From NCBI GenBank assembly GCA_030374805.1, contig JARGSG010000097.1:1-64000 (forward strand): a stretch of DNA of 64,000 bases, in the 5' to 3' direction. Source of the stretch: Gracilaria gracilis. Lineage: Eukaryota > Rhodophyta > Florideophyceae > Gracilariales > Gracilariaceae. This document shows, piece by piece, positions 1-10,500 of the stretch. The translations under genes were made by a program, and so were the position numbers. Position 1 is the first letter of the stretch. Every line of letters starts with the position of its first letter. The notes under the pieces were generated by a model. That model saw only the letters and a list, made by a program, of their open reading frames with translations, ran no database searches and was not told the origin of the DNA.

Positions 1-730
1 TTTTTCTTCACACCGGGTTAGCAGCCCTGGTGGAAGTACTTGGAAGCTGTTTAGATGGGCTGGTGTTGGACATTTGCATGGGCTGTGGTGCGTGGTTCAA
101 AACAGGTGGCTGCTGTGCGTTTGCAGGGGAAGCGAACCTTTAAGGTTGCACATAACACGGCGGCGATATTTGATACTGAGCGGTACTAAAAAGTATTATC
201 GGATCTTGCCTGACGGCGAGGGGCTGAACTTTAGTAAATTTGGAGACAAAATAGTCCTTACTTTTCGTACTCTTACGTTAAAATACCTCACTTTCGTACT
301 TCACATCTCGCTCAGCTCTGAACTAGCCTCCCAGGTCCAGGGAATACGAAATTTGGTCACCAAAGTTTGGTGACCAAAATTCTCGTACTTGAGCTTGGTG
401 CTGCGGTTAGAAAGCACTGCCCAGAAGATTACAGAATCGGCCATCAACAGTCGCCAGCCAGTTCAATGCGCATTGACAGGCATGAAATCGACACTCGGCT
501 CCTGTACTTCAGAACGCCACACCCGAAATGAACCTACGTTTCTCTCTCCCTCCTGCGAGCAGAAAACGCCCATCTCTCCGAAGTCGCCACCTCCCGCGCC
601 AGCCACTCTACCTTTTCAGTTACACCAACCGCTTTCAAAACTAATTCTTGCCGATCCATCGCTGAGCTACCGTGTAGGATGTTGGACGGCTTGCTTCTTT
701 GCATCGTCGAATCACTGGTGATGTGCGTGG
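1..730. other. No recognisable gene
   Basis: I see no conserved protein in this stretch. A short minus-strand open frame (534-764) has a charged, coiled-coil-like composition, but nothing links it to a known family. The only clear structure is a short palindrome at 352-378, listed separately. Confidence 0.5.
352..378. repeat. 27-bp perfect palindrome
   Basis: Two 13-bp arms (TTTGGTCACCAAA and TTTGGTGACCAAA) surround a single central G. The arm is itself nearly self-complementary. It could form a small hairpin or mark an element end or a dimer binding site. Nothing next to it shows which. Confidence 0.7.
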
Positions 731-817
731 TGACAGAAATCCTGCTCATTTGAGACTTTCGCAAAAACAGCTTTGCTCCAGACCTGCTTTTTTTACTGTC
801 TACGGAACGCGAAGTAT
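731..817. repeat. Direct repeat, copy 1, flanking the gamma-CA pseudogene
   Basis: This segment matches 1711-1795 in the same orientation with a handful of substitutions and small indels. Shared blocks include CCTGCTCATTTGAGACTTT and TTTACTGTCTACGGAACGC. The pair brackets the gamma-CA-like pseudogene. They could be a terminal repeat of an element, an exon duplication, or the footprint of a segmental duplication. Confidence 0.75.
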
Positions 818-1689
818 CGACTGGTGGGTGCTTCGGATAGACGTATTGTCCGATTCTATGGCTTCTTTTTCCAGGAAACCGAAGCTCACTGGCAAGAACT
901 CGTATGCATGTGAACTCGTTATTGCGTATTGGTGCTCAGCCTCTTGTCTTATTTGCGCTTGCTCGTCAGCAGTGATGTCGCGAATTTTTTGGGCTGGCAA
1001 TCCTGCCCAAAGCTCGGCTTCTGGAATAGCCACAACCTCTCCAACGTACGAACCAGGCTCTAGAACGGAATATTGCATACAACAGCACCTTCCGCGAAGG
1101 TGGAACAATGACTAACTATGTTGGATTCTTCTATTCGACAACCCTTCAAGGTTACATTGGCACCAATCAAGCAGTAATCGCCAACCCATAGTTCTGGTTC
1201 AATTATTTGACCTGTGGCTACGGCATCGGTCGGTGACATTGTGCCTAGCACTTCACCTGCTGTTGGCACTGAGTTTTCGCCAAAGGTTGTGAGTGCGTCG
1301 ATCTGTATAAGCGCCAGACCACCACGTACCACCGCGCCGTACATTATGGCTGTGTTGTCGTTCGCGACTACCGATCCGATCACAGAAGCTGAAGGTGCCA
1401 TATAAGCATTTGGCTGAACGTATAGTCTATGGTATTGGCATCCAACGCCATTATTGAACGATGATTGGGTCCATTGCCGCGCGGTGCTTGCTTGGTACTC
1501 AAGTGGCGGAGATGGCGCGCCGCCCATCGTTGAGTAGTACTCTGCATAGTGTATATCACCAAAAGACCGTTGCATTGTGTGGAAGTAAAATTGTCGATGC
1601 GCTATTGCTTTTTGGAGCGCGACAGAGTTTGCAGATGAAGGCGGAAACGTGATCTTAGGGAGAGGAAGAGACAAGCTCTGATTGGGCAA
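800..1689 (-). pseudogene. Gamma-carbonic-anhydrase-like protein (complex I subunit type), frameshifted
   Basis: The minus strand encodes a left-handed beta-helix protein of the gamma-carbonic anhydrase family. The clearest part is YVQPNAYMAPSASVIGSV followed by MYGAVVRG, then GDYCLIGANVTLKGC, then, in another frame, AELWAGLPAQKIRDIT and a helical tail that includes EFLPVSFGF. In plants and algae such proteins form the carbonic anhydrase domain of mitochondrial complex I. The positions that carry zinc-binding histidines in active enzymes are occupied by other residues (A and K in GANVTLKGC), so this is the non-catalytic, CA-like type. The gene is broken. One 1-nt frameshift lies near 1429, where the second copy at 4312-4560 has an extra base and reads MALDANTIRPYVQPN. 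Another lies near 1085, where the frame jumps from AEGAVV to SVLEPGSYV. The N-terminal extension, rich in H, Q and R, may be a degraded mitochondrial presequence. Confidence 0.8.
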
Positions 1690-1710
1690 CAGAGAGGACT
1701 TTTGAGCTCT

Positions 1711-1795
1711 TGACAGACATCCTGCTCATTTGAGACTTTGCAATCATAGATTCGCTCCAGACGCGCTCGTTTACTGTCTACGGAACGCAAAGTAT
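1711..1795. repeat. Direct repeat, copy 2, flanking the gamma-CA pseudogene
   Basis: Partner of 731-817, same orientation. The interval between the two copies holds the gamma-CA-like pseudogene. Confidence 0.75.
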
Positions 1796-2047
1796 TGGGT
1801 TATGTTGGCCGGGCGTTTGTCAGCGATGTACCAATATGGCTGCTGGTTTTACAACGTTTTCAGTTGGTATATCTGTCCATCCCTTATTGTGTAAACTTAT
1901 TCGTACCAATTCATTGATGAACCGTCTTTCTCTACTTCACAAGTTCCGTTTAGAATGTCCAATGCCTTCCTGTTAAAGGCTATGCCCGGTAGGATCTACA
2001 CAGTGTGTGGTAGTTCGTGTCTCTACCGTCCCCCCACTATCCATCCT

Positions 2048-3607
2048 TTACGCAGTTGTGCATTTCGTCCAGAGGTTCATTAGCTGACAGACATCCCGCA
2101 GGTCGAAATGATCATTAGAGACGTATGTTCTACGGAGCTGCTCAATCGAAGTTTTCATTTGCCAAGCCAACTTCCGTAGAAATTCTTTCTCTGGCAGTTC
2201 CGGAAAGACCCTTCTTTGACGATATAATGTCATCATCATTAGTAACTCGTTCGCAAGCCCATTGGTGTTAGACAAGAGATTTTTTCATCATGCTCCGCAA
2301 GGAACCTTTGAAATATCTGCGTTATCGATGTGGATTTAAGCCCTTTCCCGGTCGTGGTATTCAGAAGAAGTGGCCGTCCGAGATCTGTGTTGTGCTCTTC
2401 AATGCCCTCTTGAATCATTGGCTTTACAACATCAATGTGGAATTTCAAGTAAGGAAGCAAGGATGCAGGAAAGACAAGATGAGGCATATCTGGATACCGG
2501 GCCTCTTCTCATCAACTGTTCGTAGCTCAATGTAGGACTCTCTCTGCCGCGAAGTCGTCATTCTCCGCAGTTCACGCCACTGCGGAACCTGGATCTGGCT
2601 GAACACCTGCGGTCGCTGACCCCCAGCGACCAACATAAGGAATCCAGTGAAATTCGTGCACCAACTCGTAATAAAGGAATCTGGTTCCCCTCGCAACACT
2701 CTCCCGAACAAAGAAACATTGGCCGATTCATCCCTTTCACGACTCCAGAATGTGTTCATGAGGGAGTCCAAAACCATCTGGGTTCTCTGAACAGAACATA
2801 TATACTCCCTGGGTTGCATTATTCTATGAGATGAATTTCGCTTTGACAGGGATTTATTCGCTTGACATCGGATGCGATGTGCTCGCCTGGCCGCATTAGC
2901 AATGTTACGAAGAAATATGGACATCACAGCGAGCCTAAGCCTTAGCGCTTCATCATCAGGGCAAAACATAGCTGCCGCGCATACTCTCCTTAAGCTCGTA
3001 GCCTTGAGCCTTGTCGTACAAGGAGAACATCGATCTCTGAAGTAGTCGGTAAAGTGAATCACTAGCTTTCGGCTCGCGAGGTTCTTGAATATCGAACCCT
3101 CTTTCCATACATCTTCCTTCCTACAAGAGGAAAACGAAACTGTTCATCTCTAAAACTGGGATACTGTGAGGATCGTGTGCTTGAGCACTGCAGTGCCCCT
3201 ACGACCGTGGATCCCGGCATGTAGTAAGCTTCAAACACTCTTCGCAAGTCGATACAGATCTCGATCGTCGCCCCAAGCCCTTCATAGGCACATTCGCCAG
3301 GACGGAGTTCGGTTCTACATTTCAAACGTGCTTCAGCACTGGTGAAAAAGTCGGGCTGCTTCCCTTCCAAGACGTCCAAGCGGTCAAGCCATCGCTTCCT
3401 GAAACCTTCCAAAACTAAATCCGCACCTACCCCTCCACTCTCTGAGCGGCAACGCCCGGCATCAGAGTCCAATAAAACTATCCTCTTCTTCGGGGCTACA
3501 ATGTCGACGTCTTCCTCCAGCCGCCTCTTGTTGCGCGCATGTTTCGGGCGTTTATTGCTTTTAGGCAATGCTATGCGTCTCATGTGTGTGGATATGGATA
3601 CCGACAA
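2048..3607 (-). pseudogene. Crypton-like tyrosine recombinase, multiply frameshifted
   Basis: Four minus-strand frames read in order as one protein. The first (3607-3062) is basic and rich in K and R. The second (3062-2445) ends with the segment FLMLVAGGQRPQVFSQI, where the R of GGQRP fits the first catalytic arginine of tyrosine recombinases. The third (2487-2239) has DMPHLVFPASLLPYL and GLRTSY, fitting the second arginine region. The fourth (2275-2048) has LAWQMKTSIEQLRRTYV, where W replaces the usual box-II His and Y (codon 2123-2125) is the candidate nucleophile. This order and spacing fit the Crypton-type recombinases of algae and protists, which move DNA by site-specific recombination without a DDE transposase. 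Single-base frame changes occur near 3062, 2470 and 2245, so it is inactive. It sits between the two gamma-CA-like copies. The family call rests on motif memory and could also fit another eukaryotic tyrosine recombinase. Confidence 0.65.
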
Positions 3608-4311
3608 AGCCGTGTGGATGTGCCGGTTCTTGCTGCGGTTTCTTATAAGGACAGGTCCCGCATCCCTCTACAATGCGGGGTCTGCGTACCTCCGATCGTC
3701 ATGGCCAAATGACGACCGTTTGATCCGCTGCGCAACGTTTTTGCACAAACTGCGTCGCTGCAGAGTCGCCGCCACGCAGACAGTCACTGTATGCCCAATA
3801 ATCGTCTCATTATAAGACTCTCATAGCGTAAAATCCATCGAAGGGTAGCTCATACAGCAGCCCTCCGGGCTGCTTCCATCAGCAGTTTGCGTTCGACGAC
3901 CATCCTTAACGGGGGGCTCCGCGACGGCAGGCGATGCGTGGCGGGTATCAAGCGCGAGCACTCTGATCTTGTAGAGCCCCTGGCACTCCAGCACCAGCTT
4001 CATCCACAGGCTGAAGGTGAATGTCGCAAGCTGCGGCGAAATGTTTCGCGCGCTCTGCAGTGCTCCGTCGCCGGAGCTACGTGTTATATTAACTTACCGT
4101 CTGCCACACAGATTGTGGTGGCTGCCTCTACGGTGCTGTCAGCGGCCACCACCATCCTGACGCACATGACCTTTTTGCAGTGTATTTTGGTTTTATATTT
4201 GGCTGACTGGCACGTGTTTTCCTCTTCGAGCAGTAAACAGAATGCGCAATAGCCGAACACCATCTCCACCGCTGCGCGTCAGCGCCAACATCCTCAATGC
4301 GTCCCTTGGCC
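3608..4311. other. No recognisable gene
   Basis: Between the recombinase pseudogene and the second gamma-CA copy I find no conserved frame, RNA gene or repeat. Short frames on both strands look like chance. Confidence 0.5.
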
Positions 4312-4560
4312 TGCTGTTAGCACTGAGTTTTCGCCAAAGGTTGTGAGTGCACCGATCTGTATAGGCGCCAGAACACCACGTACCACCGCGCCGTACATTA
4401 TAGCTGTGTTTTCGTTCACGACTACCGATCCGATCACAGAAGCTGAAGGTGCTACATAAGTATTTGGCTGAACGTATGGTCTAATGGTATTGGCATCCAA
4501 CGCCATTATTGAACGATGATTGGGTTCATTGCCGCGCGGTGCTCTCTTGGTACTCAAGTG
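4312..4560 (-). pseudogene. Second, partial copy of the gamma-carbonic-anhydrase-like gene
   Basis: About 250 bp, in the same orientation as 1256-1505, with roughly 16 differences by eye. It encodes MALDANTIRPYVQPN, then YVAPSASVIGSVV and YGAVVRG. It keeps one uninterrupted frame across the position where the first copy has lost a base. The similarity starts at CCTGCTGTT and stops sharply after TACTCAAGTG, where element A begins. Neither the N-terminal region nor the C-terminal half is present. It is therefore a broken duplicate. Its arrangement with the Crypton-like pseudogene between the two copies suggests rearrangement linked to mobile DNA. Confidence 0.8.
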
Positions 4561-6660
4561 ACGTAAATGACATAATTATACCAGAGGGAACCCGGGGTTT
4601 GGGACCACTCTACGATGCAGACGTCATCCAGGAGCGACCAAACGTCCTGAAACCCGTATTAAGAACCAAGAAAGATGTTCTGCACACCCAGAGCGCGGAC
4701 ATATCGTATAACCGAGGCCGGAAGCGGGAAAAGACGACCCCTTGGGGACTTCAAGTTCGCGTTTTCGTATAGGCACCAGTCACGACACTTGGTGCGGACC
4801 GGAACCCCATAACGGGCCGCGTACAGCCAGGCCATGAACACGAACACCACCCACTCTACAAAGAAGATCTGCCACAGGGCATTCCTGAACGCTGTCTTGG
4901 GTCCTACCCGGAGATTTGTGTAACTAGAGCTGAACGACGGAGTTGGTATACCCATGTAGCGGGATACTGACATAATGTCTCCCAGGGTGTTGCCGATACG
5001 AATATAAGGCTGCTCCCCCGCGTTGTTGGGCATGTCGAAGTACTCCTGGTTGTGCCAACCGAAGAGGAACTTGTGCGTCTGCCTGATGCGGGCGTCATCG
5101 GCGACAAACTCTCCCCAATATCCGCGATCGCGGACCCATTATATCTGGTCATACGGCGGCTTGAACGCGATAACCCCAAGAAAACAGTGCCCAGGCGGTG
5201 GAATCGACCTACTCTCTCCCAGTTGGGCATAATCAGCTGCCAACCAATCGATAATATTGGCCATCCGACGTTGATAGTCAATCTCATCCCAAAAACGGGC
5301 AAAACGGCATATCTGGACGCCGATTCCCAGAGTCAACAGTCCGGATGTCGTGCGAGGGACGGATAGGAATGTGCCCCCAACGGGCACGCCACGACTCCAC
5401 ACACCCGCGGCGATTCTTCTCTGAGAAACCCTGCTAAATTGGGACCGACTCGAATCACTTCGCGTTGAAGAAGACTGAACCCATCGGGAGATACTGGGAT
5501 ACCGGATACGGAATCACTACATGGCGAGCACCGACATGGACCCGCCCAGGAGCCGTGGTATGATCGTAAACCTGCGTGGGATTTAGCCAATTCGGATTCG
5601 ACCCGGCGGGAATGCTACCCGTAGGCGCCGAGGGCACACCCGTGGCGCCGCCACCCGGAGGGGCTGGGATTCGTGGAATCGTCCATCGGGGGGGAACATC
5701 TCGACTGTTGTGGAAGAATGCACGCTGAGCGACGACGAAAGCGGTTCCCGCCGAGGCCTCCTCTTTTGTACCCCTCGGAAGGCGTGGCGAACTCTCCCTC
5801 CCCGGGGAGGAGCCTGGCGCCATCGGCCGCGAGCGCGCTCGTGCCCGACTCAACGGACATGGTGTTCCCTCGGGGTAGTCGGTCGCGTCTCGCACCACGC
5901 CAAGCAAACGCGCGTACAGCCATGGTTCAAACGTAACCCGTACGGGATGCCCCACACCGCAGCGGAATGGGACGCGACTTTTGCACCTCGCCAAGCATTA
6001 TTTGAATGCGGCATACACCGGACGCTACGCCAGTTATACCCGTACCAGGCACTGCGCACCGGCCAGTGACAACCAATCTGGGCTGCCCGTCCCCTCCCCA
6101 GGCGACATGCGCCACGCCACGCTCCCACCGCTGCCTGCTTCTCCACCCCCTGGGACTACGATGCATTCCCAACCACGTGCGCCCAGTCTCAACCAATAAT
6201 TGGAGCCCGCACCGGGACGTGCCCAGGCAACAGGCACAACGCTGCTCCTTAACCCTCCGGGACATTCCACATCCTGTGGCAATAACGCGCCTGCACAGCC
6301 AACGGTCACACTCAAGTGGGGAGTGTAGCGCGCGCCCGACACGGGACGACGAGAACACGCATTGGTGAACTGCATACCCATTCGGTTTTCGCGCCATCGC
6401 GACCGACAGCCAGCGCGCCTTCTTCGAATGCCCATTCGGGTCTCTCGCCATCGCGCCCGAAAGTCAGCGCACCTACGTCGCGCGCCCATCTGGGTCGACG
6501 ACACCACGACAAAAAGCCGACACGCATTCGTCGCGCATCCCCTTGGGCCTCTCGCCATCGCGGCAGACAGTTCATGTGCCCCCCCGTCTACTGAGGCGGA
6601 ACCGTTCGACCTCGAGACGAGGCCGGATCTAAGAAGGGGGGTCTGTAGTGCAATTGGATG
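4561..6660 (-). pseudogene. Element A: unrecognised protein, homologous to element B (53.4-55.8 kb)
   Basis: I do not recognise this protein family. The best-preserved part is a minus-strand frame from 5402 to 4659 with one in-frame TAA inside it. It aligns with the protein encoded on the plus strand at 54.9-55.5 kb. Element A has PPYDQI, then WVRDRGYWGEF, ARIRQTHKFLFGWHNQEYF, EWVVFVFMAWLYAARYG, and then RLFPLPASVIRYV. Element B has RPYNTINWANRRRWG, ARIRPRSSFNRVMHGFHNVEFF, EWAVLVAVLARQAALDG and RMFFIPPRVIRDI at the matching places. The hydrophobic stretch after EW could be a buried helix or a membrane segment. Homology also continues past the A stop (SLLDDV versus SLLTQV). Upstream (5455-6660) the minus strand is GC-rich and open in several frames, with a Pro/Arg-rich, low-complexity product and a 54-bp tandem repeat. 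The left end stops abruptly against the gamma-CA copy, so the 3' part is lost. Confidence 0.55.
6377..6590. repeat. 54-bp tandem repeat inside element A, about 4 units
   Basis: Units start at the motif CCCATTCGG or variants near 6377, 6432, 6485 and 6539, each followed by a CGCCATCGCG-like block. On the minus strand the period of 18 codons gives a repeated Arg/Trp-rich peptide (for example RWRETRMGIRRRRAG then RWRENRMGM). Period 54 keeps the frame, so it could have been coding in element A. Confidence 0.7.
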
Positions 6661-7072
6661 CACTGTCCCAATGGGTACATATTAGGATAGTTAGATAGTT
6701 ATTGTGCACATGGGTGCAGCTCAGAAAATCCCACGTGTAAGGTGGTGACAGTTGTCGCCCAGCACCTAGGGGACCCCTTGATAGGTAGAATGTTTATTCT
6801 TTTCGACACGTGGCTACTGCCCTGGGAGATGTACTTAAGCACCTCACGTTGGGCAGAGCTCACAGTGGTAACCCGCAAGTACCGCCTAGCCGATTCTTCA
6901 CCGTCTAGTTTCCCAAAGGACCGTTCTACCGTCACTACCAGTGCTGCACGCCTATCTCGTGACCCGTTGCTAGCGTCCGTCTGCACGCTCCTTTGTCCCC
7001 GCTTGGGTACTGCGCACACTACTTCCTAATTTAGGCATAGTACACGGCCGTAGCTGTCGCTGTACTACAGCC
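6661..7072 (-). other. Upstream noncoding region of element A, with a block conserved in element B
   Basis: Read on the minus strand, this begins the element. Blocks shared with 53205-53365 on the plus strand are GCTGCACCCATG, then AACTATCCTAA (AGCTATCCTAAA in B), and ACTACAGACCCCCTTC. These stand at similar spacing upstream of the coding part in both copies, so they look like a conserved 5' untranslated or promoter region. Farther out (6760-7072) I see no similarity and no gene. The right edge coincides with the start of gypsy-like DNA. Confidence 0.5.
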
Positions 7073-7555
7073 ACGACAGACGTGGACTCGGAACATCTCG
7101 GTGTTCTCCGTCGCCCGTGGGTACCGTCACGCAATGTCCGCGCTCCGGATAGAGTCCTGGTCATGGCGAAAAAAAACTGCAAAGTTTTTGCCGACCTCGG
7201 GATATCCGATCATTATATGGTTCGGCATTTATCCGTTCTTGACACGGGTGCTGGTACAAACGTTTTGGTTCAATCTCTTATTCCGCCACAGTTATCGTCT
7301 CAGATTCGGCCGGCCCCTCCGACCGAGATAGCGGATGCAAACAATAGGCTCCTTTCAATCGTGGGAGTGATTGACCTGATTGTCAGGCTTGGCCGTTGCG
7401 TTGTTCGCCTGGACTTCCTAGTTTGCAAGCGTGTAGCCGCGCCGGCCATACTCGGATGTGATTTCCGCGACCATTTTGTCGAAGCAGTTCGACCACGGAA
7501 AAGAACCGTCGAGCTGGAGGACGGCACAACAGTGCCGAATTGTTCGGCGACCTTT
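7073..7555 (+). pseudogene. Ty3/gypsy protease fragment truncated by the satellite array
   Basis: Nearly identical to 30339-30810 in the gypsy element downstream. It encodes the retroviral-type aspartic protease with SVLDTGAGTNVLVQS (active-site DTG) and APAILGCDFRDHFVE (the ILG flap-side motif). Similarity starts at GACAGACGTGGAC and ends at 7555, where the sequence passes into satellite through AAAATACGC. Here one inserted base near 7535 shifts the frame just before the junction. This copy keeps a CGA codon at 7548-7550 where the other has TGA, showing that the other stop is derived. Gag and the rest of pol are absent. Confidence 0.85.
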
Positions 7556-10500
7556 AAAATACGCATTCAAATGTAAACATTCGAAAAAGGGTGAAAATGA
7601 CGACCTTGGGGGGCCAAATTACTACCACTGTACGAATACACCGTGCACATGAATCAACGGGAAAATCAGCGAAATCCGACAACCGGAACACCAAAATGCG
7701 CATTCAAATGTAAACATTCGAAAAAGGGTGAAGATGACGACCTTGGAACGCCAAATTACAGTCACTGTGCGAGTACACCGTGCAAATGAATCGACGGGAA
7801 AATCAGCGAAATCCGACAACGGGAACACCAAAATACGCATTCAAATGTAAACATTCGAAAAAGGGTGAAGATGACGACCTTAGAGCGCCAGATTACAGTC
7901 ACTGTGCGAGTACACCGTGCACACGTATCGACGGGAAAATCTGCGAAATCCGACAACGGGAACACCAAAATATGCATTCAAATGTAAACATTCGAAAAAG
8001 GGTGAAAATGACGACCTTGGGGCGCCAAATTACTACCACTGTACGAATACACCGTGCACATGAATCGACGGGAAAATCAGCGAAATTCGACAACCGGAAC
8101 ACCAAAATGCGCATTCAAATGTAAACATTCGAAAAAAGGGTGAAAATGACGACCTTGGAGCGCCAGATTACAGTCACTGTGCGAGTACACCGTGCACACG
8201 TATCGACGGGAAAATCTGCGAAATCCGACGACGGGAACACCAAAATACGCATTCAAATGTAAACATTCGAAAAAGGGTGAAAATGACGACCTTGGGGCGC
8301 CAAATTACTACCACTGTACGAATACACCGTGCACACGTATCGACGGTAAAATCAGCGAAATCCGACAACGGGAACACCAAAATGCGCATTCAAATGTAAA
8401 CATTCGAAAAAGGGTGAAAATGAAGACCTTGGATTGCCAAATTACTACCACTGTGCGAGTACACCGTGCATACGTATCGACGGTAAAATCAGCGAAATCC
8501 GACAACGGGAACACCAAAATGCGCATTCAAATGTAAACATTCGAAAAAGGGTGAAGATGACGACCTTGGAGCGCCAAATTACTACCACTGTGCGAGTACA
8601 CCGTGCACATGAATCCACGGTAAAATCAGCGAAATCCGACAACCGGAACACCAAAATACGCATTCAAATGTAAACATTCGAAAAAGGGTGAAAATGACGA
8701 CCTCGGATCGCCATATTACTACCACTGTACGAATACACCGTGCACATGAATCGACGGGAAAATCAGTGAAATCCGACAACGGGAACACCAAAATACGCAT
8801 TCAAATGTAAACATTCGAAAAAGGTTGAAGATGACGACCTTGGTGCGCCAAATTACTACCACTGTACGAATACACCGTGCACATGAATCCACGGTAAAAT
8901 CAGCGAAATCCGACAACCGGAACACCAAAATACGCATTCAAATGTAAACATTCGAAAAAGGGTGAAAATGACGACCTTGGAGCGCCAAATTACAGTCACT
9001 GTGCAAGTACACCGTGCACACGTATCGACGGGAAAATCAGCGAAATCCGACAACCGGAACACCAAAATGCGCATTCAAATGTAAACATTCGAAAAAAGGG
9101 TGAAAATGACGACCTTGGAGCGCCAGATTACAGTCACTGTGCGAGTACACCGTGCACACGTATCGACGGTAAAATCAGCGAAATCCGACAACGGGAACCC
9201 CAAAATGCGCATTCAAATGTAAACATTCGAAAAAGGGTGAAAATGAAGACCTTGGATTGCCAAATTACTACCACTGTGCGAGTACACCGTGCATACGTAT
9301 CGACGGTAAAATCAGCGAAATCCGACAACGGGAACACCAAAATGCGCATTCAAATGTAAACATTCGAAAAAGGGTGAAGATGACGACCTTGGAGCGCCAA
9401 ATTACTACCACTGTGCGAGTACACCGTGCAAATGAATCGACGGGAAAATCAGCGAAATCCGACAACGGGAACACCAAAATACGCATTCAAATGTAAACAT
9501 TCGAAAAAGGATGAAAATGACGACCTTGGGGCGCCAAATTACTACCACTGTACGAATACACCGTGCACACGTATCGACGAGAAAATCAGCGAAATCCGAC
9601 AACGGGAACACCAAAATACGCATTCAAATGTAAACATTCGAAATAGGGTGAAAATGACGACCTTGGGGGGCCAAATTACTACCACTGTACGAATACACCG
9701 TGCACATGAATCGACGGGAAAATCTGCGAAATCCGACAACGGGAACACCAAAATACGCATTCAAAAGTAAACATTAGAAGAAGGGTGAAGATGAAGACCT
9801 TAGAGCGCCAGCTTACAGTCACTGTGCGAGTACACCGTGCACATGAATCGACGGGAAATTCAGCGAAATCCGACAACCGGAACACCAAAATGCGCATTCA
9901 AATGTAAACATTCGAAAAAGGGTAAAAATGACGACCTTGGAGCGCCAGATTACAGTCACTGTGCGAGTACACCGTGCACACGTATCGACGGTAAAATCAG
10001 CGAAATCCGACAACGGGAACACCAAAATACGCATTCAAAAGTAAACATTAGAAGAAGGGTGAAGATGAAGACCTTAGAGCGCCAGCTTACAGTCACTGTG
10101 CGAGTACACCGTGCACATGAATCGACGGGAAATTCAGCGAAATCCGACAACCGGAACACCAAAATGCGCATTCAAATGTAAACATTCGAAAAAGGGTAAA
10201 AATGACGACCTTGGAGCGCCAGATTACAGTCACTGTGCGAGTACACCGTGCACACGTATCGACGTTAAAATCAGCGAAATCCGACAACGGGAACACCAAA
10301 ATGCGCATTCAAATGTAAACATTCGAAAAAGGGTGAAAATGAAGACCTTGGATTGCCAAATTACTACCACTGTGCGAGTACACCGTGCATACGTATCGAC
10401 GGTAAAATCAGCGAAATCCGACAACGGGAACACCAAAATACGCATTCAAATGTAAACATTCGAAAAAGGTTGAAGATGACGACCTTGGTGCGCCAAATTA

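Noticed and set aside
5455-6663. Long overlapping frames on both strands in the GC-rich part of element A
   Set aside because: High GC gives few stops in all frames. Only the part aligned to element B is supported as coding; the rest is kept as uncertain N-terminal region.
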